DNA of 64,000 bases. It comes from CAYVIB01 sp964451365 (GTDB lineage Bacteria; Pseudomonadota; Gammaproteobacteria; Pseudomonadales; Cellvibrionaceae). Below are positions 43,564 through 53,570 of this stretch, one piece after another. Location of the stretch: assembly GCA_964451365.1 (NCBI GenBank), contig CAYVIB010000006.1, forward strand, positions 62,001-126,000, in the 5' to 3' direction. Every line of letters begins with the position of its first letter. Within the stretch, counting starts at the first letter, position 1. The translations under genes were made by a program, and so were the position numbers. The notes under the pieces are model-generated. The model was not told the DNA's origin. It saw nothing but the letters and a program-made list of their open reading frames with translations, and searched no databases.

Positions 43564-46500
43564 TATCGCTTCCATACTTCCCGCCGACCACGAGGCGCGT
43601 ACCGCCGCGCTGGATATTGCCGGGTCCTTCGCCGTGTCCGCGCCGGCCGGTTCCGGCAAAACCGGTCTGCTTACCCTGCGCGTGCTGAAATTGCTGGCCC
43701 ATTGCGAAAAGCCGGAAGAAATTCTCTGCATTACGTTTACCCGCAAAGCCGCCAATGAAATGCGCGAGCGTATATTCCATGCACTTGAGCTTGCCGAACA
43801 ATCCGATAACCTGCCGGATGACCCGCATCAACAACAACTTATCGCAGTGGGCAAGGCGGCACTGGAAAACAACAAAAAACAAGGCTGGAAATTGCAGCAA
43901 CTGCCCTACCGCCTGCAAATCCAGACCATCGATGGTTTTTGCAAAAGCCTCACCAATCAAATGCCGATTCTTACCGGCATCGGCGCCAACGCCGGAATCG
44001 AGGAGGATTTAACGTCCATTTACCGCCGCGCGGTGGAGTCGTTTCTCGACGACTTTTATAACGGCTCGCACACCGCGCCGATGCAGGTACTGCTAAAACA
44101 TTTTGACAATAACCTGGAAAACCTTGCCAGGTTGTTGACGGAACTGCTCGCCTCGCGTGACCAGTGGATCAGCTTTGCCCTGGCCACGCGGAACGATGCC
44201 GCTACCGCACGCCGGTTTCTGGAAAACGCGGTAAAAAACTGGGCCGACGATATTGTCGTCAACCTCGCCGGCATGCTTTCAATTTATGCCGGCGAACTAT
44301 GTGAATTGTTTAACTTTTCCCGACGGAATCTTACCGATAACAAATTTGAAGAGTGGTTGCCGCTGTCGGATTTGCCCCTGCCGGATTCTTCCGAGGACGC
44401 CATACGCAATTTCTGGCAGCCGCTTGCGCGACTTTGCCTCACCAACGATGACACCTGGCGCAAGCAATTGACCAAAAACAACGGCTTTCCCGCGGGCGCC
44501 AACGCGGCGGAGAAAAAGCATTTCAAACTTCAAAAAGAGCGCATGCTGCGAATGATTTCGGAACTGGCAGCCGTCGATGGCCTCCAGGATCTGCTTTCGG
44601 TAATCGGCCGCTTCCCACCGCAACGTTTCGACGAACCGCAGTGGCAGGTGACCCAGGCCCTGGTGGATATTCTGCCGGTCATCGTCGCGCACCTGCGTCT
44701 GGTATTTGCCCGCGAAGGCAAAACAGATTACACGGAAGTGACTTTGGCGGCCATACAATCCCTCGGCAGCGAAGAGTCCACCACCGACCTGGCGTTAAAA
44801 CTGGATTACCAACTCAAGCACATTCTGGTGGACGAGTTTCAGGACACCTCCACATCACAACTGCAGCTGTTGGAAAAACTGACCGCCGGCTGGGGCGACA
44901 CCGACAACCGCACACTGTTTGTCGTTGGCGACGGCATGCAGAGCTGTTACGGTTTCCGCAACGCCAACGTCGGCATTTTTTTGAATATTCGCCGGAATGG
45001 TTTACACAATGTGGTCGTGCAACCGCTGGATTTGACTGTGAATTTTCGCTCCCGGCAGGACATCGTCAACTGGGTCAATTCCACCTTCAGTTGCGCGTTT
45101 CCATCGTCGGATGATATCGGTCGCGGCGCGGTTTCCTTCCGCCCGGCGGTGGCGCACCACCCCGCAGCGGATGGGGGGCAGGCGGCAGTGGAATGCGCCG
45201 GGTTTGTCGAGGATACAGACCGGGAACAGGAAGCGGCCTATGTGATTCACTCGATCAACGAAATCCGCCGGCACTATCCTGAAGAAAGCATCGCGATACT
45301 TGTTCGCAGCCGACCCCACCTGGAAAACATGACAACGGCGCTGGCCAGGGACGGCATCGACTATGAAGCGGTGGAAATCGACCGGCTTTCCTCCCGCATG
45401 ATTATTACGGATTTGCTGTCGCTGACACGCGCGCTGTTGAATCCGACCGACCGTGTCGCCTGGCTCGCAATTCTACGGGCACCCTGGTGCGGATTGGACC
45501 TGCAAGACCTTCACGCGCTGGTAAACGAGGTTTTCAACCCGAACGAAAACGTCTCATTTGCCCCGATTCCCGCACAGCTTGCGCGTTACGAATTAATTAC
45601 CGGCTTGTCCGACACTGGCAGGCAGCGGCTTGCACGATTTGCGAAGGTGATTCTTGGCTGCCTGGAACACACACGTCGCAAACCCCTGGCGGCAACCATC
45701 AAATCCGCTTGGCTTGCCATCGGCGGTGCCGAATACCTGCGACACGTTTCCGAGATCGACGACACTGAAGTATTTTTCAACCTGCTCGCCCAGCATGAGA
45801 GTAACGGCACAATCGAAGACTGGGACAAGCTGTATACGGCACTGGGTAAACTGTACGCCCAACCCACACCCCGGGGAAATAATCCGGTACAGTTGATCAC
45901 CATGCACAAGGCGAAGGGCCTGGAGTTCGACACTGTATTTGTCATCGGCCTCGACAGGCAGAACCGGGCGGACTCCACTCCCATCCTCTATTGGCATGAA
46001 CGGATTAACCTGCAACAGGAAACCGACCTGGTTATCAGCCCGATTTCCTCCTTCGAATCGGAGGAAAAAGATCCGCTGTTTAATTTCCTGCGGGACGAGA
46101 AAAAAATCAAAAACCGCCTCGAGGACACGCGCCTGTTGTACGTCGCGTGCACCCGAGCGCGAAAGCGGTTGCGACTTACCGCCAGCCTGAAAACCACCGC
46201 CGATGGCAACATCAAGAATCCGGCATCAAATTGCATGCTCGCCCGCATTTGGGATCATGTGAAAGAGGCTTTTATAGCTTCACTCGCAAATAATCAGGCG
46301 GATACTACCGGAGAATCTGAAACACAGCCGATGCCTGAAAAGCGGTTCCGCCTGCTAAAAACCTGGACGCCGCCCTCTTTTTCCCGTTGCGAAATTCGCA
46401 TGACGCCGCTACCGGAATTCGATAACACCGACATCGATCTTTTTTCCGACCTGTACCGTGAAAACCATATCGAACGCAGCAGCGGAACACTGCTCCACCG

Positions 46501-46987
46501 TATTCTACGGCGCGTTAGCCTGGACGGTATCGACAACTGGAATAAAGAAAAAATATCATCGCTGCAAAACCACTGGCGGGCACAGTTGTTCCAGGACGGA
46601 TTGAGCGCGGAGAATGCCGATACAGTGCTGCGAAAAACAAATGACTGCCTGTTAAAACTGTTGGCAAGTGAACAGGCGCGCTGGATTTTGGACAACACCC
46701 ATGAAGACAGCCAATGTGAATTGAAGATCCATCACGGTCAACGCCCCCGAATGAATGTGGTGGACCGGACATTTATTGACGACAAAACTCGCTGGATAAT
46801 CGACTATAAATCCTCCATTCCCACGTCCGGAGAAACGATGGAGGATTTCCTGGCCCGCCAGCAGTCGCTGTATGCAAGCCAGTTGACCGGCTATGCGGAA
46901 TTGTTTCGACAAATGGATAAACCCGCGCGCCGGATTCGCAAGGCGCTGTATTTTCCGTATCTGGATCACCTCCAGATGCTGGAGTAA
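43556..46987 (+). CDS. AddA-like UvrD-family helicase-nuclease
   Basis: This 1143-residue protein starts at TTG (43556), with GGAAGAGG upstream, overlapping the AddB-like gene by 8 bp. The UvrD/RecB helicase core has Walker A SAPAGSGKTG (about 28-37), ITFTRKAANEMRERI (Ia), ILVDEFQDTS (motif II), VVGDGMQSCYGFRNA (III), TMHKAKGLEFDTVFV (V) and LLYVACTRARKRL (VI). The C-terminal RecB nuclease has GTLLHRIL and DRTFIDDKTRWIIDYKSS. Together with the upstream gene it forms an exonuclease V-like complex for end resection and recombination. This non-RecBCD type in a gammaproteobacterium is noteworthy. Confidence 0.93.
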   Translation: MNNIASILPADHEARTAALDIAGSFAVSAPAGSGKTGLLTLRVLKLLAHCEKPEEILCITFTRKAANEMRERIFHALELAEQSDNLPDDPHQQQLIAVGKAALENNKKQGWKLQQLPYRLQIQTIDGFCKSLTNQMPILTGIGANAGIEEDLTSIYRRAVESFLDDFYNGSHTAPMQVLLKHFDNNLENLARLLTELLASRDQWISFALATRNDAATARRFLENAVKNWADDIVVNLAGMLSIYAGELCELFNFSRRNLTDNKFEEWLPLSDLPLPDSSEDAIRNFWQPLARLCLTNDDTWRKQLTKNNGFPAGANAAEKKHFKLQKERMLRMISELAAVDGLQDLLSVIGRFPPQRFDEPQWQVTQALVDILPVIVAHLRLVFAREGKTDYTEVTLAAIQSLGSEESTTDLALKLDYQLKHILVDEFQDTSTSQLQLLEKLTAGWGDTDNRTLFVVGDGMQSCYGFRNANVGIFLNIRRNGLHNVVVQPLDLTVNFRSRQDIVNWVNSTFSCAFPSSDDIGRGAVSFRPAVAHHPAADGGQAAVECAGFVEDTDREQEAAYVIHSINEIRRHYPEESIAILVRSRPHLENMTTALARDGIDYEAVEIDRLSSRMIITDLLSLTRALLNPTDRVAWLAILRAPWCGLDLQDLHALVNEVFNPNENVSFAPIPAQLARYELITGLSDTGRQRLARFAKVILGCLEHTRRKPLAATIKSAWLAIGGAEYLRHVSEIDDTEVFFNLLAQHESNGTIEDWDKLYTALGKLYAQPTPRGNNPVQLITMHKAKGLEFDTVFVIGLDRQNRADSTPILYWHERINLQQETDLVISPISSFESEEKDPLFNFLRDEKKIKNRLEDTRLLYVACTRARKRLRLTASLKTTADGNIKNPASNCMLARIWDHVKEAFIASLANNQADTTGESETQPMPEKRFRLLKTWTPPSFSRCEIRMTPLPEFDNTDIDLFSDLYRENHIERSSGTLLHRILRRVSLDGIDNWNKEKISSLQNHWRAQLFQDGLSAENADTVLRKTNDCLLKLLASEQARWILDNTHEDSQCELKIHHGQRPRMNVVDRTFIDDKTRWIIDYKSSIPTSGETMEDFLARQQSLYASQLTGYAELFRQMDKPARRIRKALYFPYLDHLQMLE

Positions 46988-47122
46988 CCCACTGCCATCC
47001 GGAATAAATTGTAAAGAAGTACAGAAGCCGGACGCGCCAATTCCCACTTACGTACGCCATGTTCGCGCTTCGACAGGAACCTATCAAGCCACCCTGTTGA
47101 CGCCGACCCAGGAGAATTTAAC

Positions 47123-47272
47123 TTGGCTAATGCTCACCCGCATATTGACTTTCTCAATCAAGGCAATTGGGGAAAAGGCGACAAATCACCCAACCTTTTT
47201 GCCAATTATTCAAGTACAATAGCCGGACCTTTTTTAGTGATAACTAACCAGTTAGCAATATGTCACAAGTAG
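47123..47272 (+). CDS. Candidate 49-residue upstream ORF overlapping the DAHP synthase gene
   Basis: A TTG (47123-47125) follows AGGAG at about 8 nt and opens a frame to TAG at 47270-47272, overlapping the DAHP synthase start by 13 bp. The peptide begins MANAHPHIDF and contains W16, F10, F26, Y29 and F37. The arrangement could couple translation to the downstream gene. It is not a classical aromatic leader, because the aromatic codons are scattered and no alternative hairpins are evident. It may be fortuitous. Confidence 0.25.
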   Translation: MANAHPHIDFLNQGNWGKGDKSPNLFANYSSTIAGPFLVITNQLAICHK

Positions 47273-48321
47273 AAGATTTAAACGTGGTTTCCCAGGAAGT
47301 ATTAATTACTCCCGCCGAATTGCAGGCGGAAATTCCCATTACCCCGACCGCCGCCCGGGTTGTGGAAGAAGGTCGCCAGACCGTCAGGAACATACTCGAC
47401 CGCAAGGACCCCCGGCTTATCGTGGTAGTTGGCCCATGCTCCATTCACGATCCGAAAGCCGCCATCGACTACGCCAGGCGCCTGAAAAGCCTGGCGGAAA
47501 AAGTCCAGGAATCCCTTTATATAGTCATGCGGGTGTATTTTGAAAAGCCGCGCACTACCGTCGGCTGGAAGGGACTGATCAACGACCCCTATATGAACGA
47601 TTCCTTCAAAATCCAGGACGGCCTGCACGTGGGCAGAAAGCTGTTGCTGGACATTGCCGAACTGGGCCTTCCAGCGGCAACCGAGGCACTGGATCCGATC
47701 TCGCCGCAATACCTGCAGGAGCTGATCTCCTGGTCGGCCATTGGCGCGCGCACCACCGAATCCCAAACACACCGTGAAATGGCCAGCGGCCTGTCGTCAG
47801 CGGTCGGTTTCAAAAACGGCACCGATGGCGGCCTGACGGTGGCGATCAATGCCCTTCAATCGGTATCAAGCCCGCATCGTTTCCTGGGTATCAACAAGGA
47901 CGGCAAGGTCGCCATTATCCACACCCGGGGTAATGCGTACGGGCACGTGGTTCTGCGCGGCGGCAACGGCAAACCCAATTACGATTCGGTAAGTGTCGCC
48001 ATGTGCGAAAAAGAGCTGGAAGCGGCGAAAGTCTCATCCAATATCATGATCGACTGCAGCCACGCCAACTCCAATAAGAACCATGAACTGCAGCCACTGG
48101 TGTTGAACAATGTGGTCAACCAGATTCTGGAAGGCAACCGTTCCATTATTGGCGCGATGATCGAAAGCAATATTGGCGCCGGTAACCAGAAGATTCCGGA
48201 TAACCTGGCGGACCTGCAGTACGGCGTATCCGTTACCGATGCCTGTATCGACTGGTCAACCACCGAAAGCATGCTGCTGTCGGCTGCGGAAAAATTGCGC
48301 AACATTCTGCCAAACCGGTAA
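47260..48321 (+). CDS. 3-deoxy-7-phosphoheptulonate synthase (class I, AroF/G/H type)
   Basis: This 353-residue enzyme catalyses the first step of the shikimate pathway: phosphoenolpyruvate plus erythrose-4-phosphate to DAHP. It has the class I AroFGH signatures VVVGPCSIHDPKAAIDYA (metal-site cysteine), MRVYFEKPRTTVGWKGLINDP (PEP binding KPRT), IGARTTESQTHREMASGLS and DCSHANSNK. Length and sequence match the feedback-regulated E. coli isozymes (about 350 residues), but the controlling amino acid cannot be told by eye. The promoter is probably within 46988-47259; no clear -35/-10 pair stands out. Confidence 0.96.
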   Translation: MSQVEDLNVVSQEVLITPAELQAEIPITPTAARVVEEGRQTVRNILDRKDPRLIVVVGPCSIHDPKAAIDYARRLKSLAEKVQESLYIVMRVYFEKPRTTVGWKGLINDPYMNDSFKIQDGLHVGRKLLLDIAELGLPAATEALDPISPQYLQELISWSAIGARTTESQTHREMASGLSSAVGFKNGTDGGLTVAINALQSVSSPHRFLGINKDGKVAIIHTRGNAYGHVVLRGGNGKPNYDSVSVAMCEKELEAAKVSSNIMIDCSHANSNKNHELQPLVLNNVVNQILEGNRSIIGAMIESNIGAGNQKIPDNLADLQYGVSVTDACIDWSTTESMLLSAAEKLRNILPNR

Positions 48322-48679
48322 CCTGCCAAACCGGTGACGACACAATTAAGAACATTTTTAAGTTAATCCCGTAACTGATTGATAGGAAAAATTTTTTATT
48401 TCTTCAGCTGCGGGATTTCCGCCAAATAAATGTTACTAAAGTTCACCGCTCTCTCCCCTCACTGCTACCTAACCACTCGCATGAAAGCTGCCTATAATTA
48501 GATCGCACCAAAGTACTGGATTTTCATTATTGAGACTGGTATTTTTGCAGCACCTCATGATTCTGCCCCACGGATAAGGTTAACAATGTGGAGCGCCACA
48601 ACTGGACATCCTGTTGGCCGGGCAAATAATCAAATCTACTGCACGGATAGCTGTACTTACGATGTTAAGGCAGTAGTTT
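48322..48679. other. 358-bp intergenic region with an inverted repeat and a consensus -10
   Basis: AATCCCGTAACTGA (48365-48378) and TCAGCTGCGGGATT (48404-48417) pair at 12 of 14 positions around an A/T-rich 25-nt loop. This is possibly the 3' end of the DAHP synthase transcript, although no T-run follows the stem. A perfect TATAAT at 48493-48498, without a good -35, may be the promoter of the next gene. No ORF is evident. Confidence 0.45.
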
Positions 48680-49099
48680 ATGAACGCATTGCAAAATACG
48701 GGAATCAACGAAGCCATTAGCCTCCCCATCGAAGGTCTCGAAATCTTCGGTGATATTTCCGACCCTTGCTCTGAATGGTACGACCTGAAAGTCGCTGAAA
48801 TGTCGGGCTACGATTATATTTTTGCGCCGGCGGAGATGTATGCACAGCTAGCCGACCTGGCAACCCTGCAGGAGTTTTTACTGCATACCCAAACCCTCCT
48901 GGGCTCGGAACCACAGCGAACCATTCTGGTGGGCTACACCGCCAAAGCGGACGGCAGGAAGAGTTTCGAAAAATACAACATCGAGTGGGCGGACGATACC
49001 ATTATCGATTCCGCGCGCTACCAGCTGGACAATACGCCACAGCTGGAATTTATCGAGATGCTGTACAAGCACAGCGAGAAGTTGCTGCTTCGGATCTGA
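48680..49099 (+). CDS. Hypothetical cytoplasmic protein, 139 residues
   Basis: The protein is acidic and soluble, with no signal peptide or membrane helix, mixed alpha/beta in composition (LEIFGDISDPCSEWYDLKVAEM, YIFAPAEMYAQLADLATLQEFLLHTQTLLG, RTILVGYTAKADGRKSFEKYN). AAGG lies about 12 nt before the ATG. Codon use looks like that of its neighbours, and the leader contains TATAAT. It converges on nfuA with 9 bp between stop codons. I do not recognise the family and assign no function. Confidence 0.7.
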   Translation: MNALQNTGINEAISLPIEGLEIFGDISDPCSEWYDLKVAEMSGYDYIFAPAEMYAQLADLATLQEFLLHTQTLLGSEPQRTILVGYTAKADGRKSFEKYNIEWADDTIIDSARYQLDNTPQLEFIEMLYKHSEKLLLRI

Positions 49100-49108
49100 T
49101 GGTATGGA

Positions 49109-49693
49109 TCAATAGTAAGCCTGCGTCCGGTCGCTGTGGTCGGTCATATCCTGAACCCCCTTAAGTTCGGGTATCCGCTCGACCAGCGTTTTCTCCACAC
49201 CCTGCTTTAGCGTCAGGTCCACGGCGCTGCAACCCTGGCATCCGCCGCCAAATTTCAGCACGGCATATTTGTCACCGGTGATTTCGATCAGGCTTACGTT
49301 ACCACCATGTGATGCCAGACCCGGGTTGATCTCGTTATACAGGTAGTAATTGACCTTGTCCTCCAGCGGGCTGTCGTCGGTCAGCTTGGGCATTTTTGAA
49401 TTGGGTGCCCGAATGGTTAACTGCCCGCCCATTTTATCGGCCGCGTAATCCACCTTGGCTTCATCCAGGAACGGTACGCTTTTCTCCTCGAAAAACGCCT
49501 TGAAACCCTTCAGCTCAAGCACGATATCCGCTTCCTTCTCCTCGCCGGGACGGCAATAGGCAATACACGTCTCCGCCTGTGGTGTGCCGGGATTGGAAAC
49601 AAACATCCGGATACCGATATCCGGCGTATCCTGCTTATCGAGCAAGCCTTTCAGATAGTCCTGCGCCGATTCGGTGATTTCAACGTTTAACAT
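49109..49693 (-). CDS. nfuA: Fe-S cluster carrier protein NfuA
   Basis: This 194-residue iron-sulfur carrier has an N-terminal degenerate A-type scaffold domain (ITESAQDYLKGLL, residues 1-95) and a C-terminal Nfu domain with the cluster-binding C152-x-x-C155 (GGGCQGCSAVDLTL). NfuA receives 4Fe-4S clusters and delivers them to apo-targets under oxidative stress or iron limitation. Length matches E. coli NfuA (191). It is transcribed divergently from metH, with 171 bp between. Confidence 0.97.
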   Translation of the reverse strand: MLNVEITESAQDYLKGLLDKQDTPDIGIRMFVSNPGTPQAETCIAYCRPGEEKEADIVLELKGFKAFFEEKSVPFLDEAKVDYAADKMGGQLTIRAPNSKMPKLTDDSPLEDKVNYYLYNEINPGLASHGGNVSLIEITGDKYAVLKFGGGCQGCSAVDLTLKQGVEKTLVERIPELKGVQDMTDHSDRTQAYY

Positions 49694-49795
49694 GAATAGT
49701 GCCTGTGTTTAATACCTTAGTGAAATTGTCGGATATTTTATAAGAACTGCCGCCCATTGGGAACCACCGCAAACTTCTGTAAACTCAGCGAACTC

Positions 49796-49804
49796 TGATA
49801 CAAT
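49796..49804 (+). promoter_or_regulatory. Candidate metH promoter (extended -10)
   Basis: TG-A-TACAAT forms an extended -10 element 61 bp upstream of the metH ATG. No convincing -35 is seen. The leader of about 55 nt is too short for a cobalamin riboswitch. Confidence 0.4.
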
Positions 49805-49864
49805 GCCTGCATCAAAATATTTTGATATAGCTATTTACAATCTAAAAAACGATGCTGATTAATT

Positions 49865-52800
49865 ATGACACAAACGACTACCGACAGAATCGATTCGCTG
49901 AAGCGCGCCCTTAACGACCGGATACTGATCCTGGATGGGGCCATGGGCACGATGATACAAGGGTATAAGCTCAGGGAAAGTGACTATCGCGGTCAGCGCT
50001 TTGCCAATCATCCGCACGACCTGTCAGGTAACAATGACCTCCTGGCCCTCACCCAGCCAGAAATTTTGACCGAAATCCACACCCGCTACCTCGAGGCCGG
50101 AGCGGATATTATCGAAACCAATACCTTTAATTCCACCCGCCTGTCCCAATCCGATTACCATCTCGAGGAAGCCGTTTACGACCTGAACAAATTATCGGCG
50201 GAACTCGCCCGACGGGTGGCAGACGAGTTCAGCTTGAAAACCGCGGAAAAACCCCGCTGGGTGGCCGGAGTGCTCGGCCCCACCAGTCGCACCGCGTCCA
50301 TCTCACCGGATGTAAATGACCCGGGCGCGCGCAACGTCACCTTCAACGAATTGGTGGAGAATTACACCGAAGCGGCGCAGGGGTTGATAGACGGCGGGGC
50401 CGATATCATTCTGATCGAAACCATTTTCGACACCCTGAACGCCAAGGCGGCTGTCTTTGCCGTTCGCCAGTTGCTCGATTCCCTGGGAGCCGAACTGCCG
50501 ATCATGATCTCCGGCACCATTACCGATGCATCAGGACGCACCCTTTCCGGCCAGACGACAGAGGCATTCTACAACTCCCTGGCTCACGCCAACCCGCTCT
50601 CGATCGGGCTCAACTGCGCTCTCGGCGCCAAGGAACTGGAGCCCTACATAAAGGAATTGTCGCGGATTGCCCATTGCTTTGTCTCTGCCCACCCGAATGC
50701 CGGCCTACCCAACGAATTCGGTGAATACGACCAAAGCGCCGCGGAAATGGCGGAAATCGTCAGCAGTTTCGCCGGCAACGGCTATGTGAACATTATTGGT
50801 GGTTGCTGTGGCACGACGCCACAACACATCGAAGCGATCACCAAAGCCATGGAAAAACTTCCGCCTCGGGCAATACCGGAAATAGAACCGGCCTGCCGCC
50901 TGTCCGGCCTGGAGCCTTTCAACATCAAAAAGGACTCTCTGTTCGTCAATGTGGGCGAACGCTGTAATATAACCGGGTCTGCCCGCTTTAAAAAACTGAT
51001 TCTCGACAACGACTACAACACCGCGCTGGAAGTGGCCCGGCAACAGGTGGAAGACGGCGCGCAGATAATCGATATCAACATGGACGAAGGCATGCTGGAT
51101 GCGGAAGCGGCCATAGTGCGCTTTCTCAATCTGGTGGCGAGCGAACCGGACATCTCGCGCGTGCCGATTATGGTGGACTCCTCCAAGTGGGAAGTGATCC
51201 AAGCCGGCCTTAAATGCATCCAGGGTAAACCGATCGTCAACTCCATCAGCCTGAAGGAAGGCGAAGAGGAATTTATCGAAAAAGCGCGATTGTGCCGTCT
51301 TTACGGTGCCGCCGTGATCGTGATGGCTTTTGACGAGAACGGTCAGGCGGATACGGCCGCGCGAAAAATTGAAATTTGTTCCCGTTCCTACCGCATCCTG
51401 ACGGAGCAGGTCCACTTTCCGCCGCAGGATATTATTTTCGACCCCAACATCTTCGCTATCGGCACCGGCATTGCCGAGCACAACAATTACGCGGTGGATT
51501 TTGTCGAGGCAACGAAATGGATTCGGGAAAACCTTCCCCACGCAGGCGTGTCCGGCGGAGTAAGTAACGTATCGTTTTCCTTCCGCGGCAACAATCCGGT
51601 CAGGGAAGCCATTCATTCAGTGTTTTTGTACCACGCCATCCAGGCAGGTATGAACATGGGTATCGTCAACGCGGGGCAACTGGCCATATACGACGAACTG
51701 CCGGCGGAGCTGAAGGATATTGTCGAAGATGTGGTGCTCAACCGCTCCGAAGGCGCCACCGAAACCCTGCTGGAAATCGCGGAGAAATATCGCGGTGACG
51801 GCAAGGCCCAGGACAAAACCGATAATCTCGAATGGCGCAACCAGAGCGTTAACAAACGCCTGGAGTACGCGCTTGTAAAAGGCATCTCCACTTTTATCGA
51901 GGCAGACACCGAGGAAGCCCGGCAAAACGCAAAGCGCCCTCTGGATGTTATTGAAGGGCCGCTAATGGATGGTATGAACGTGGTGGGCGATTTGTTCAGC
52001 GCGGGTAAAATGTTTCTGCCGCAAGTAGTAAAGTCCGCGCGGGTAATGAAGCAATCGGTTGCCTACCTGCAGCCTTTTATCGAAGCGGAAAAAACCGAAG
52101 CCACGAAACCCAACGGTAAAATTTTGATGGCCACGGTAAAGGGCGATGTACACGACATCGGCAAGAATATCGTGGGCGTGGTATTGCAATGTAATAACTT
52201 CGAAGTGGTCGACCTGGGCGTCATGGTCCCTTGCGAAAAAATTCTTGAAGTCGCACAAAAGGAAAAATGCGACATTATCGGCCTGTCAGGTTTGATCACG
52301 CCATCGCTGGATGAAATGGTCAACGTGGCGCGGGAAATGGAACGGCAGAAAATCAATTTGCCATTGCTTATCGGCGGCGCTACCACATCCAAAGCCCACA
52401 CCGCGGTAAAAATCGATCCGCAGTTTTCACTGAACCAGACCGTGTACGTTGCCGACGCCTCGCGCGCCGTCGGTGTCGCTTCGCAGTTGCTTTCAGATAA
52501 GAACTATCCCACCTTGGTCAAGAAGGTTCGTGAGGAATACGAAGTGATTCGCCAGCGGCGGGCTTCCAGCCAAAACAAGCGACCGGCGGTTCCCTATAAC
52601 GAAGCAGTGAAAAAGAAACTTGCACTGGACTGGACAAACTACCAGCCTCCAAAACCTTCTTTTACCGGCGTGGAAGTTATTAAGGATTATCCGCTGGAGA
52701 AATTAATCGAAAATATCGACTGGACGCCCTTCTTTATCAGTTGGGACCTCGTTGGAAAATATCCGAAAATCCTGTCTGATGAAGTAGTCGGGGAAGCGGC

Positions 52801-53566
52801 AACCCAGCTTTTCAATGATGCGCAAGAAATTCTCGATAAAATTGTTTCCGAGAAGTTACTTGCTGCCAATGCGGTACTGGGTTTCTGGCCGGCAAATACG
52901 GTTAACGATGACGACATCGCTCTCTTTGATGAGAGAGATGAACCGGTTGAAACGCTGCACCATATCCGCCAGCAAATCGTTAAAACCGACAAGGACGATA
53001 CGCTTCTGTCGCTGGCGGATTTTATCGCACCGCGCGAATCCGGCGTGACCGATTATCTCGGTGGCTTTGTCGTCACTGCCGGCCTCGGCGCGGAGGAGCT
53101 TGCAAAGGCATTTGCAGCCAGGCACGACGATTACAATGCAATTATGGTGAAGGCTCTGGCGGATCGTCTGGCGGAAGCATTTGCCGAACACCTGCACCTG
53201 CGTGTACGCAGGGAGTTCTGGGGATACGACGCGGATGAGCAGTTGTCCAACGAGGACCTGATAGGTGAAAAGTATCGCGGCATTCGTCCGGCACCGGGCT
53301 ATCCCGCCTGTCCGGATCATACGGAGAAAGCCACCCTTTTCCGCCTGCTGAACGCGGAGGAAAATATCGGCGTTAGCTTAACGGAACACTATGCCATGTA
53401 TCCGGCGGCCGCCGTTTCCGGCTGGTATTTCTCCCACCCGCGGGCAAAGTATTTTAATACCGGTAAAATTGCCCGGGATCAGGTGGTGTCACTGGCGAAA
53501 AGGAAAAACATGCCGGTTGAAGAACTGGAGAAGTGGCTTCAGTCGAATCTTTATTATGATATTTAA
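49865..53566 (+). CDS. metH: Cobalamin-dependent methionine synthase
   Basis: This 1233-residue MetH transfers the methyl group of methyltetrahydrofolate to homocysteine through cobalamin. The homocysteine domain has zinc ligands C251 (GLNC), C314 and C315 (GGCCGTTP). The folate domain begins near NVGERCNITGS. The cobalamin domain has the axial ligand H763 in DVHDIGKN. The C-terminal AdoMet reactivation domain contains RPAPGYPACPDHTEK. All ligand positions are offset by four from E. coli MetH (1227 residues). The gene is monocistronic or co-transcribed with the DUF2970 gene 4 bp downstream. Confidence 0.98.
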   Translation: MTQTTTDRIDSLKRALNDRILILDGAMGTMIQGYKLRESDYRGQRFANHPHDLSGNNDLLALTQPEILTEIHTRYLEAGADIIETNTFNSTRLSQSDYHLEEAVYDLNKLSAELARRVADEFSLKTAEKPRWVAGVLGPTSRTASISPDVNDPGARNVTFNELVENYTEAAQGLIDGGADIILIETIFDTLNAKAAVFAVRQLLDSLGAELPIMISGTITDASGRTLSGQTTEAFYNSLAHANPLSIGLNCALGAKELEPYIKELSRIAHCFVSAHPNAGLPNEFGEYDQSAAEMAEIVSSFAGNGYVNIIGGCCGTTPQHIEAITKAMEKLPPRAIPEIEPACRLSGLEPFNIKKDSLFVNVGERCNITGSARFKKLILDNDYNTALEVARQQVEDGAQIIDINMDEGMLDAEAAIVRFLNLVASEPDISRVPIMVDSSKWEVIQAGLKCIQGKPIVNSISLKEGEEEFIEKARLCRLYGAAVIVMAFDENGQADTAARKIEICSRSYRILTEQVHFPPQDIIFDPNIFAIGTGIAEHNNYAVDFVEATKWIRENLPHAGVSGGVSNVSFSFRGNNPVREAIHSVFLYHAIQAGMNMGIVNAGQLAIYDELPAELKDIVEDVVLNRSEGATETLLEIAEKYRGDGKAQDKTDNLEWRNQSVNKRLEYALVKGISTFIEADTEEARQNAKRPLDVIEGPLMDGMNVVGDLFSAGKMFLPQVVKSARVMKQSVAYLQPFIEAEKTEATKPNGKILMATVKGDVHDIGKNIVGVVLQCNNFEVVDLGVMVPCEKILEVAQKEKCDIIGLSGLITPSLDEMVNVAREMERQKINLPLLIGGATTSKAHTAVKIDPQFSLNQTVYVADASRAVGVASQLLSDKNYPTLVKKVREEYEVIRQRRASSQNKRPAVPYNEAVKKKLALDWTNYQPPKPSFTGVEVIKDYPLEKLIENIDWTPFFISWDLVGKYPKILSDEVVGEAATQLFNDAQEILDKIVSEKLLAANAVLGFWPANTVNDDDIALFDERDEPVETLHHIRQQIVKTDKDDTLLSLADFIAPRESGVTDYLGGFVVTAGLGAEELAKAFAARHDDYNAIMVKALADRLAEAFAEHLHLRVRREFWGYDADEQLSNEDLIGEKYRGIRPAPGYPACPDHTEKATLFRLLNAEENIGVSLTEHYAMYPAAAVSGWYFSHPRAKYFNTGKIARDQVVSLAKRKNMPVEELEKWLQSNLYYDI

Positions 53567-53570
53567 TTCT

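Noticed and set aside
47123..47272. Classical attenuation leader peptide for DAHP synthase
   Set aside because: Aromatic codons are scattered rather than clustered, and no competing terminator/antiterminator hairpins follow before the structural gene.
49740..49864. Cobalamin or SAM riboswitch upstream of metH
   Set aside because: The whole intergenic gap is 171 bp with a likely promoter 61 bp from the start; no conserved B12-box-like sequence is seen.
50705..51616. 303-codon minus-strand ORF opposite metH
   Set aside because: Lies within the folate domain of metH; shadow composition, no start signal.
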